Shown here piece by piece: positions 47,706 to 57,922 of a stretch of 64,000 nt of DNA (within the stretch, counting starts at the first letter, position 1; the number at the start of each line of letters is the position of its first letter). A program made the position numbers and the translations under genes. The notes below the pieces were generated by a model. The model was given only the letters and a program-made list of their open reading frames with translations, did no database searches and was not told the DNA's origin. The stretch is from contig JAVTLE010000017.1 of the NCBI GenBank assembly GCA_033439295.1, forward strand, positions 1,054,001 to 1,118,000, read 5' to 3'. The stretch is from Deuterostichococcus epilithicus (taxonomy: Eukaryota > Chlorophyta > Trebouxiophyceae > Prasiolales > Stichococcaceae).

Positions 47706-50700
47706 ATGGCGCCGCCTGACGTTCAGACGGCGGTGCAGGTCACCCGGCTGCGGGTCATGAAGGTGGACGAATATGTGGATGAGTGGGCCGACCTGGAGAT
47801 CGTGCAGAAGCCGATGCCGAAGCCCCAAGGCAAACAGGTAGCCTTTTGCAGCTGCTTGCAATACGTAGCAATAATGTGAGGTGCTGCATTATTGGGTTGA
47901 TGCAGTGTTGCTTGAGCAACAACACTGCTGTATGTAAACTGCAGACGGCACTGCCTTTGTTGATGGAAGACAGCTGATGGAAGACGGCTGACCATAAGGG
48001 CCAACATTTTCTCTTCTTGTCTGGATGTGGCCGGCTTGGTGCGGCTGATGCTGCGGCCGGATCCCCAGCAGTGAAACAGCACCGCCCAGGCTCCGAGCCT
48101 GAGCAGATTCTAATGGGTGGGGAAAAAACCGTGCGCTGAGGTTGTGCTCAAAACCCTTGGTCTGACCCTCTGTTTTCCGCACAAAACCCTGGCAGGTGCT
48201 GGTGCGGCTGAAGCTGCGGCCGGTTCACCCTCCGGACCTGCTGGCAGTGGCGGGCCGGCATGTCATCCGGCCGCCCCCCTTTGTGCCCGGCTCTGAGGTG
48301 CGCTGCTGGCTCCTGCCGGGGTGCTTTGCACAGGATGTGTCACCAAGGTGTCGATCGGGGGCGCCCCAAGGGCGCACGGCTGGTCGACAGAGTTGAGGAC
48401 AGAAACGTGGTTGCGGTCGCCTCGCGCTGCCCGCTGCGTGATGCATGGCACAATGCCGAGCTCGGAGCTGACAGCGCTACTCCACCCCGCACTGCAAGCA
48501 GCTGTGCCCAGCATTGCGGAGAGAACTTGCCTCGAGGCGGCTTCCCAGGGCGTGCGCATTACTGTTGCACGGCAGCTTCCACGATGCACCTCGTGCTGCG
48601 GCATGTGGATCGACTTCAGCCGCGCCCTGGATCTCTCACCACGAGGCATTCTGCACAGGGCGTCAGCATGGTGAAACCGCGTGAAACCGCACACTGCTGC
48701 AGCAGGTCCCCACACGGGGACATGCGGGACACGTCCTGCATTCCACAGCTCGAGAGGCACCAATGTAAAGTGCACTTGTCCATCCGACCACAGGGTGTCG
48801 GCATGGTGGAGGCACTGAGACATGACATTGCGTCTTGCCCGCAAATTCATGCTCATCGTTAGCCCTGACTTGTGTCCGGCTCCGTCAATCACAGGGGGTG
48901 GGCGTGGTGGAGGCACTGGGACCTCAGGCCTCCAAGTTCAAGGCAGGCCAGCGGGTGGTCGCTGGCGGCTGGTCGGACGGCACCTGGTGCGGCACTGAAA
49001 ATTGTGTCCTGCGCCCGGCGGCACGTGCACAGACGGAGGCAGGCAGCCGTGGTGCATGCAATCACCATATCGGAAAACACTTGCCTGCTTACAGCCGCCG
49101 CCCTCGGGGGCGCTCGGGACTTGGTTCTGCACATCGATCGCTGAGGCAGGCACCAGAAGCGAAAAGCGTCACTGCGGTCCGGAGTAGATTGGCAAGCTTA
49201 GTAGCAGCATGCATTTGCAGGGCCAGGTCACATCTTTCCGCGCTGCACCTGCAGGCAGCTGCTGTGCATGGAACAACGAAACTGCAGTTCACGATCGCTG
49301 CGCTGCTGACCTGCAGGCAGCAGTACATCGTCGAGGATGAGGACAAGCTGGTAAGCTCAAGCATGCCCAAACCCTTTCGGCCTCCTCGCATCTGAGCTGT
49401 CACCGAGTTGCCGAGGTTGCATTTGGTTGGTCAGACACTGTGCATGTCTGCGAGCATGCGGCACGGGATCCATCACCAAAGAGACGTATGTTCGTTATAT
49501 GGATATTAGTGTTGCAAAAAGCTTTTTGTGTGCTATGCCGCGTAGTTTGCAGTGCCCGACTCACTGGACGACATCATCGCGGCCCAGTTCCTGGTGCGCG
49601 CGTTTGCTTCCGTCCTCCATTGCACAACAAAAATCTTGCAGTGTCCGCAATCTGGCATTGCTGTGCATGTGCAGTGCATCAAGATTGGGGCCGAATCCGG
49701 GTCCCGCAATGCCTGTGCAGATCAACCCTACAACGGCAACAGGCCTTATTGAGCAGTCTGGCCTGGATGAGGTGAGCACGCATCGCCGCTGATGCAACAT
49801 GGATCTTGTGGATCTTGACAGCCACTACGCACATCACCACCATCAAACTCCCTGCTGACGACGTCCCCTGCTGGTTGCTGCACGCTCTGCCATTAGATTG
49901 ACGACGCGGCTGCATGCTGCTAGCTGACACACACTCGATAGCTGTAACAAAAATTTATGTTTCAGTGTCCGTGGCGCTGTCACAACTGGTGGTGCGCTGC
50001 ACCGCGCAGGGCGACTGGCTGGTGCAGTCCGCTGCCGGCTCCACTGTCGGCCGCATGGTGAGACGGCAAGTTCTAGATATTCCGCTGTTGCTGTTGCATC
50101 GTTGTCTTGTCCTTGTTTCTATGCTTGATCTGATCACCAAGTGCCGGCCGGCCGGTGCGTGCGCATCTGCAAGAGTAAAAGCTACTTAGATCACGCTGCG
50201 CCCGCCACGGCCTTGCTGCGGCTGTGTAGAACTCAGAATAAGCACTGAATCACTTGGGCCTGGGCGTTGTTTCCCCAGCCACAAACCAGCTTGACTGACT
50301 ACAAGTACCGTGATCTGGCACGAGTGAACCCTGACATGCACAAAGAACACATCTTCGAGTCCCAGATGGCAGCAAAAGTGCCACTGATGAAAGTTGTCAC
50401 TGACGTCTCTTTTGTATCTGTGTTTTGCACCCGGTTTGACGGGCTGCCAACAGGCCGCATGTGATCACTCGCTCCAAATTGACAGAGTTGTGCGCTCCTA
50501 TTCATGTGCACTCCTATGTCAGATCTCCAGGATCCCGCCAACTTCCGCCGCAGGTGATCCAGTACGCTAAGCACAAGTATATCAAGACCGCCAATCTCGT
50601 GCGGGATGAGAGTCAAGTCACGGATCTCAAAGACAACCTGGGGTGCGCAAGCGATGAACTACTCCCGTTGAACAGTCCGCCGTCCGGTTGGAGTGCTGCG

Positions 50701-53038
50701 ACGGTTACTGCATAGCGGTGACCCACTGGTGGCATGCATTATGCACAAGACTTTGCAAGGAATGCATACTTTAGACGCAGCGATCTGCCTCAGCACGAGG
50801 TTGCAGCGTTATAATGTCTGCATGTGCACCCACACGCCGCTGCTTAGAAGCGTTTAGCAGCAACTTATGGGTTGCAAACGAATGCAGTGCTGTGTTGGGT
50901 GCTCCGAAGGGTTCGCCTGCAATCGAAGCGACCTGCCTCGCAACTGGAACCACTCGCTGCAAACAGTGTGTTGCTCAATAAGGCTGCCAGCGTCTGGCAC
51001 ACCAACCTGGTGCCTTGTGCCTGCTGACTTACTGCGTATCCGAATTGTCAAGTTGAATAGAGCATTCCAGCACTTGATCTGCTCCATGTTTGAACTCGTT
51101 CCAGGCAACCCATCAGAGCTACCCGAGGATGTCCGCAAAATTATTCAAGTAAAATAATTACTTGACATGAAGATATCGTGAAACACCGTGCCTTGCTACT
51201 GCTCTTCAGGGCGGACGAGGTCATCTTCTTCCCAGGTTACCCCTTGGACTACGACATCGGGAAAGTGGACGTGCCGGAGGTGTCTAAGCAGGTCAAGAAG
51301 TTCACGCCCGGCGGCGAAGGCGCCAAGGCGGGCTTCGATGCCGTCGGCGGCCTCATGACCTTTGCGGTGTGTCTCTGCCCTGGGGTTCCATTCGTAGGTG
51401 TTGTCATTGATTGCTCGTGAGTACTGTCTCATCAAGGGTCTTATGAATGCTTGGTGCATCCTTTTGCCTGTTGTTCCTGGTGGCGCCTGGGCCGGCTTTG
51501 ACGCTGTCGAGCCGCCCTCTGTTGTGCTTGCAATTGAACCCGCTCCACAATTGAATTTATTAGTGTCCATGGGGGCAGACGTTGTCGAAAATTGCTTTGC
51601 CGCTGACACGGGCGTCGTCGTGGCCAGATACTGGATTATCCAGGATAATCCCATGTTACAAACGACGACAGGACTGCCGCTGCTTGCTTGTGAGAAGCCT
51701 GCACCAAACCCTGTACTGCCAGGAGGGCTGTCCCTGCCATGACCAGCTTTTCCTGATGATGTTGCCCACCACCTGGCGGGTCTGCAGAGGGCGATACCTC
51801 TCAAGAATGAGTCCGCCGCCTTCTCAAAAGCTCGATAAGATCAGTACTGACTTGCGGCTGATGTTATATCTGCTGTGCGGCTCCAGGTGGAGGCATCGCT
51901 CAAGAAGTGGGGCACCGCGTTCGTGTATGGCCAGCTGGCGGCGGACATCGCCACTGTGGGCACTGTCGACATGTGGCTGTACAGGCGCGCAAATTCTGTC
52001 ACTTCGGATCTCGAAACCAGACTGAAAAAGTTCTGAGACTCTTGACCTCCCGAGCATCAGAGTGTTGCGCCTGCCGGCGTCATGGAAATATGAAGCAACA
52101 CTGCGCCGCTGTTTCTCGGTGTTGACAGTACGCGCAGCTGATGTTAGCGCCTCAAGTCGCGGTGCTTCCATCAGCCGCATGACCAGTCAACCTTGAAGAC
52201 TGTCCGTCTGCTGTGCAGCTTTCCAAATACTTTTTGAACTTCCCTGCTCGGACCAAAGCAGTTTTCTTTGTCCCGCAGCAAGACGCTCAAGACATTCAAC
52301 CTGCAGAAGTACCTCCAGGCCGGCCGGTCTGACCAAGTGCGCGGCCGCCTGGAGCATGTCCTCAAGCTGCTGGCGGACGGCGTCATCACCGCGCCCTCAG
52401 ATGGTGCGCCTTGCCATTCCACAGGAAGTCGTAGTTGAGAGGAAGTCCTGGCCGTGCTTGCAGTGGCTGTTCTCCTTCCACGCAGCATGTGCATTTGTGC
52501 AGCTCACCAAGCTGCTGGCCGATTGCATCATCACCGTCCCCGTGGGTGATGGATGCCCCCCGGGCTGGATGTTTCAGGTCAGGCCATAAACTCTGTGTGA
52601 GCCAGAGTCATGCACGACTGCTGTTCTAGACAGGCTGCGCATAGAGGGGAATCCCTGCGCATCAGGGTGCGTGCAGACGTCGGCCAGGCCAGTAGATGGT
52701 TGCTGCTGCGGCTAGGAAGGCATGGTGCAGCCAGCAAGACATGCCTGGACATTCACATCTTGCCAGATACAGCTCGAGCTTCCTGCTTCCGAGAATAGCA
52801 AGGCAACTTTGTAGACTGTGGTCTAGGTTCATGGCAGCAGCAAGAGTGGTCATCAAATTCGACCAGAGCGCTGCCGGCAGAGCTGCTCACAACACGAAAA
52901 CTTTGCAAGCGATTGGGATCGGTGTTTATCTTGTCGTAAATCACTGCAGGGCCGGTCTACAAGCTGGACCAGGTCCGGGAGGCGGTGGCAGCGGCACAGA
53001 AGGCGCACGGTGGCACCAAGGTCTTCCTGGCGGGCTGA
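47706..53038 (+). CDS. G9: ETR-like MDR reductase lacking the catalytic tyrosine, with an insertion
   Basis: Twelve exons: 47706-47837, 48196-48297, 48895-48986, 49317-49350, 49546-49593, 49721-49771, 50010-50057, 50554-50642, 51210-51366, 51887-51984, 52279-52403 and 52950-53038. They total 1065 nt (354 residues). Motifs are VLVRLKLRPVHPPDLLAVAG, GVGVVEALGPQ, SDGTW/QQYIVEDED, AVPDSLDDIIAAQFL, GDWLVQSAAGSTVGRM, TANLVRDESQ and VKKFTPGGEGAKAGFDAVGG. It ends HGGTKVFLAG. The ETR block N-P-S-D...G-x-Y is HPPD...GRHV, so the tyrosine is replaced by histidine. The second arginine of the usual VRR is aspartate. Exon 9 is 39 nt longer than in other members (FFPGYPLDYDIGK inserted). The intron after 51984 has a GC donor (GCGCGC). 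Reduced or altered activity is likely. Confidence 0.84.
51479..51510 (+). repeat. Fragmentary copy of the end of G9 exon 9
   Basis: Reads GGAWAGFDAV about 110 nt after the real exon, which ends GEGAKAGFDAVGG. The surrounding frame is open for more than 100 codons but otherwise shows no family motif. This is a local duplication; here the copy lies downstream rather than upstream of the real exon. Confidence 0.5.
52503..52545 (+). repeat. Partial copy of the end of G9 exon 11
   Basis: After a TTTGTGCAG acceptor the sequence reads LTKLLADCIITVPVG, parallel to LKLLADGVITAPSD at the end of the real exon (52279-52403). It lies in the following intron and could be a relic or a small optional exon. 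Confidence 0.55.
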
Positions 53039-53825
53039 CGGCGGCGGCGGTAATGGCAGCATGTAGTGCTGCCCTCGCTAATTCAGAGTGCGACGAGTCA
53101 GAGGGAAAGCGTTTGTGCGGCGGTGGACACAGCAGCCGGCTGCGCTTCCGGCCCATGATGATGGCGGCGGTGTGGGGAGCCAGACAGTTGATATCGAGCA
53201 GTGGCGTTGAGTGGGGCTGCTGCACTTGCACGAATTTGAGCTTTTTCGCGGTATCGAGGTCGATGGGTGCGGCTTGTTGCAGCGGTGCATGTGCATGTAG
53301 TGCAATATGGCGCATGGTGGGTGTAGCGAGCAAAGTCGATAACGTTTTGGTATTGCAGGATTGGTTGACAGGCTCAAACAGGCTCGATACGTTCTGGAGC
53401 GAACCGAAGAGTCTCGCTCGTCTGGCATGCTCATCTGGCCATTAACCCTGCAGTCCAGCCAGGTTGGCCATCACCATGTGCCTGCCCCGGCAGCTGCGGC
53501 GGACGCCAGCGAGACATTTCGTCTGCATTGCCTGCATCCAAGCATCAGTCTGATGCAAGGGCTCTGGGAGGGCATTCTGCACCTCGCTTGCACCCTGCAC
53601 GTGCGCTGACTCCTTCTGCACGTGTCTGGGCTTCAACAGACTTTGCTCTACCGTTGATTGTTCTGATTTGCTCAGCCCTCCTGATGCTACCCTCGAATGG
53701 TCTGTTTGCTTTCGTGCAGATTGGTCTTGCAGCGTTCCTGCTGGTCGTCTGCTCGCAGTTCGAGAGTGAAATTCGAGGGATTTAGAGGTCGCCTTCGTGC
53801 TCGTCTTGATCGCAATATCAGCTCC
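53039..53825. other. Intergenic region between G9 and G10
   Basis: 3' flank of G9 and promoter side of G10, 787 nt. The frames in it, including a long one running back into G9, show no recognisable domain. Confidence 0.5.
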
Positions 53826-56800
53826 ATGTCGAGTGACGTGCAGACCGTCGTGCAAGTCACAAGCTTCAATGCGGACAGCGTCAGCAACAATTGGGCCAAC
53901 ATCCAGGTCACGACTGCGCCGAAGCCAATAGCAAAACAAGGGGAGGCACTCGTGAAGATCACTACACGTCCTCTGAACCCCTCTGATCTCATCAGGGCGG
54001 CGGGGCGCTACGGACCTTGGGTCGACACCTTCGTCAATGGTGGCGAGGGTGCGGAGTATAACAGCGCCCCGTGCGCCAAACATGTGCAGACAAGCCCATG
54101 GTGCTCGCACAGCTACGATACGCAGGGCATCCTTTCAATGGCTTTATGTGTCGCCGTGAACCCCTCGTGGCTCTGCACATGGGCAGTGAAAGCAGCAGCC
54201 CATTGGCAGGTGGTGGCCGCGCTAACTTGCTATTGTTTTGCGTGTGCCTGTGCCAGCCCTGCCGCGCCAGCGGAGGCAACAGGCTGCGCTCCGTCCTGGA
54301 GGGACGGTACCTCGCGTCAGGTGCATTGGAATGCTGGGCACCCACCTCTGTACTTGTGCGCTGCAGCGCTGGGTGTAGTGGAGACAGCATCGGGCGCGTT
54401 CCAGCCAGGCCAACGGGTGGTGTCTACCAAGTGGGGTTCGGGCACCTGGCAGCAATACATTGCCGTGCCCGAAGATAATTTGGTGAGAGAAAAGCAGCAT
54501 CGACAACACATATTGCCAATACGCTGCGGCAGGACGCCTCCCCTGATTTAGACATGCCAGCGCTCCCATACGCAGCTGAAGCTCGCAGTCAAGGAAGGAA
54601 GCAGGCTCGAGTGAGAATGCAGTCTCCGAAGAGAGACTAGCGACCAGCAAGCGACCGATGGCATATCGGTTCCTGTGTGCGCAAGACATCTCGTTCAGCA
54701 TCTGGCTGCGCACATGCCATGCACTTTGCGATCATGCGCGCTACACTGCTGCTGCAGGTGGCGGTGCCAGACTCGCTGGACGACAAAGTCGCGTCTCAAG
54801 CTTGGGTGCGAACCATGTTGCATCTCCGTTTCCTGGTGCTGCTTCATTTGTCTGCGGTTTGGTGCAGCACCACAGTTCGATTAGAGGAATGTTATTGCCG
54901 GCAAGAAACCACAAGGTGCACATCTCTATCCCCGACTATCTGCTCTGACCCCTGAGCAACCGCTGTGCCTGCGCCAGACCAACCCCGTCACCATCATCGG
55001 GCTCATCGACACCATCACCGTGCCAAAGGGCGAGTGGCTGCTGCACTCCGCCGCCGGCAGCGTGAGTCCCCTTCTCCCGACTGCCTGCTCAACCGTCGCC
55101 TTGCCTCCTTGTCAGGTTGGCAAGCTGTCTTCACAGCTGCGAATCAGCGTGCATCGCATCCTCCCTGCTCACACCTAGACTGTCCAGGTCTGAGCAGGGA
55201 GGTTGCGAGTAGGTGTCGCAAGGCGGCATGCTGCTCCTGTCCAGGCTGGACAGGAGCATATTGCCCCGCCCTGCTACCCACCCCGGCGCCGCTCTGGCGT
55301 CCAACTTCGCCAAATAGAGGCATCGGCTCGAGCGGGCCTCCTCCGCAGCCAGCTGGCATGGGCCATGACACGCATCTGACTCTTGCCGGTATATCTGGTA
55401 TGGGGCCATGACTGTGTATTTCGCCGTTTGCGCAGGTTCTGGGGCGCATGCTTGTCCAGTACGCCGCGCGCCTCGGCATCAAGACCATCAGCATCGTGCG
55501 CCGGCCAGAGCAAGTGCAGCAGCTCCGAGACCTGGGGTGCGTGTTGGCAGGCAGGTTCGATCCGACAATCTGCAAGCATCGGCCGTGCTGCAGCCGCAAC
55601 AGCGGCAGTTTCAGCAAGGACCGAGCTCCGCATCGTTCGTGCCGGGTCTCAAGTTGGACTCAGCGTCCACCGCTCCATGCAGACTGCCCGGGAACTACAG
55701 GCGTCAGCCGGTGCAGAAAACTGCCCCCCGCGGTGTGGGTGCATGCTGCCGGTTCCTCACGGCGCTTGGATGCCCTGAACGCTGGCCCCACAGGAACGAG
55801 GAGGTGACAGTGGTGGCTTATTATGTCCACAAACACTACAAAGGTCGTGTTCCCCTGCAGGGGGGATGAGGTGATCGACTCGAGCAGTGAGGACGTAGTG
55901 GCGCGGGTGAAGGAGGTCACCGGCGGCGAGGGCGCCTGGGGCGCTCTGGACGCCGTCAATGGCGCCTTCACCGGGACGGTGCGCTCCAGGGCCAGGCAAC
56001 ACGCAGTCAAACGGAGGTCGAGCCACGGTCCGCTGATGCTCGGTGGTGTCGCGAGTCAGGATTCGATCAGGTTTCGCGCTCGGGCAGGCTGGTTGTGGCC
56101 TCCGTTATGGAACGCCCATGCCCAGCGCTGCCTCGCAGCACCACACTGATGGTATGTCAGTGTGCTTGAAAAGTGTCCGCACGATCCCACCGGAACTGGC
56201 ATGATCCATGGCGATTGCTTCTTCAGACGAGCGTGGGCGCCTTTCACACAGTCAGGCGATGCGGGCCGCGCGCCCAGGGGGCACTGTGAGCGTTTGAGCT
56301 GGTCCCTGCAAAGCCCTTCATCAGGCAGAACCCCTGTTGCGGCTCGACATCCAGACCGAAATGCAATGTCGTGACAGAAGCTTAGGCTGGTCTTTCGTGT
56401 TGGCCAATTTATGCATTATTTAAGTAAAAACGATTCAACCGGTGTGGCCTGGCGGCGCCATGCGCATGTACGGTGTGGTGCCCTCAGGCATGCAAGCTGT
56501 GACACAACCACCATGCAGACCCAATGATGATGGTTTTCTCTGTTCCTCTCTGTTGACTCCAGGTGATGCGGGCGCTGCGGCCCGGCGGCACCGTGCGAGT
56601 GTATGGCGTGCTGTCCGGGGACACAACAACCATCCAGACCATTGACATGCGGGCGGGAGACAAGGCGCTGCGCGGCTTCATCATGCCGCAGTGGATCGCC
56701 CGGCAGGCGCGCAAAATTTCGCGAGCAGGCATTGCCTCAATCTCGAGAAATCTAAATGACGAGCCACGAAACAAGGTGCTGAGGGGGTAAAATAAGTTTG

Positions 56801-57500
56801 CCGCAGTCCATTGCGGCGCAGGCGCATGGTCATGGCATCTGCTGCTTGTCCCAACCGATGCACCCTGCCGCAGTGGATCGCCTGGCACACAGCACAGGCT
56901 CGCTACTACTGCCTATGCCAGCTGAATCGTCATGCCGCAGTGGGAACGTGCAACAGGTGCACGGCCGCATGTGCAGACACATGCACAGAAGCCAATGAGT
57001 GATTCTCAGCACAGTCGTTCAGCACTGTGGCTGCCGTCAGATGAGCTTCAATGGTGCACAATTGGCACACGACAGCCTGCGATGGTTGCCAGCTGCAAGC
57101 CAACAAGCATTGAATGATCACGAGGCAGCTCACATGGCTGCACGCAGGGTCCTGGCGCGGGCGTCAAGCGTCTGAAGGAAGCGCTGGAGCTGTTGGCCGC
57201 TGGCGTCTTTACGCCACTTTCGGGTGAGTCAACGAGTCTGCTGGAAAATTGCTGGATGTCTTGGCGCTCTTCTGTCCCGCGCGCTTGTGGACTTGCCACA
57301 TGCATAGAGCCGTTGTGGCTTGGGACAAGTCGTGCATATTATGCTGCAGAGGTCTTAGCGAGGGCAATGCTGCAGGCGATGGTGACGTCTTGCACGCGCT
57401 GACCGCAGGAGAGACGTTTCCGCTGGAGAGGGTGCACGATGCAATCGCTGCGGCGCAAGCGCCCGGCCGCGGCGGCAAAGTGTTTCTGGTGGACGATTGA
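53826..57500 (+). CDS. G10: MDR-family 2-enoyl-thioester reductase-like protein
   Basis: Nine exons: 53826-54048, 54367-54482, 54758-54805, 54978-55061, 55436-55536, 55861-55978, 56563-56706, 57148-57223 and 57409-57500. They total 1002 nt (333 residues). The start is MSSDVQTVVQVTSFNADSV. The first exon fuses what are two or three exons elsewhere. Motifs are RPLNPSDLIRAAGRYGPW (full ETR signature with tyrosine), GSGTWQQYIAVPED, GEWLLHSAAGS/VLGRM with the intron in a unique position, TISIVRRPEQ, GGDEVIDSSSED and KALRGFIMPQW (as in MECR). It ends PGRGGKVFLVDD. The intron after 56706 has a GC donor (GCGCGC). It belongs with G1-G4 by its LRGF block and, with G4, looks most likely to be catalytically active. 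No transit peptide is evident. Confidence 0.87.
56866..56944 (+). repeat. Copies of the G10 exon 7 end in the next intron
   Basis: TGCCGCAGTGGATCGCC, the sequence at the end of exon 7 (56684-56700), recurs at about 56866-56882. A shorter piece, CATGCCGCAGTGGG, occurs at about 56931. They lack a following donor in the same place and are short local duplications. Confidence 0.7.
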
Positions 57501-57922
57501 TGGCCAAGCAAACTCCAAACATGATAAGACTGAGTGAACGGCAGAGAAATACTGTGTGTGTGTGTGTGTGACGACATCGTTGCACCAATTGGCGAACCTG
57601 GTTCTGCGGAGCGCACCGCCGCCAGGCATGAAGGTGGCCCAGTCCACAGTCGCTGCAAACAAAGGAAAGAGGTCCTGAAACCTTTTGCACCTTTTCTGCG
57701 CTAGCAGATTACTGCTTGTCTGGGGCTTGCCACCTATAACAAATATGGCGGGACTCCGTCATGCTCCAGAGCCTGACCCCAGGCCTTCTCGCATGGTCGT
57801 CTGACATGCACGGCGATTATAACACAATGCGCTACAACTCCCAGAGGCTATGATAAGGTAGCAAACTGCAGCCGGATCTGGAACGTTTACAAGCTGCGAT
57901 TCTTCCGGCTGCCGGTCCTAAA
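57501..57922. other. Intergenic region with (TG)9 microsatellite
   Basis: 3' flank of G10 and promoter side of the next gene. A perfect (TG)9 run lies at 57553-57570. No gene is supported. Confidence 0.6.

Noticed and set aside
53697-54551. 284-codon plus-strand frame starting upstream of G10
   Set aside because: The ATG at 53826 matches paralog starts, and the downstream part reads through the first intron; the upstream 43 residues have no family counterpart.
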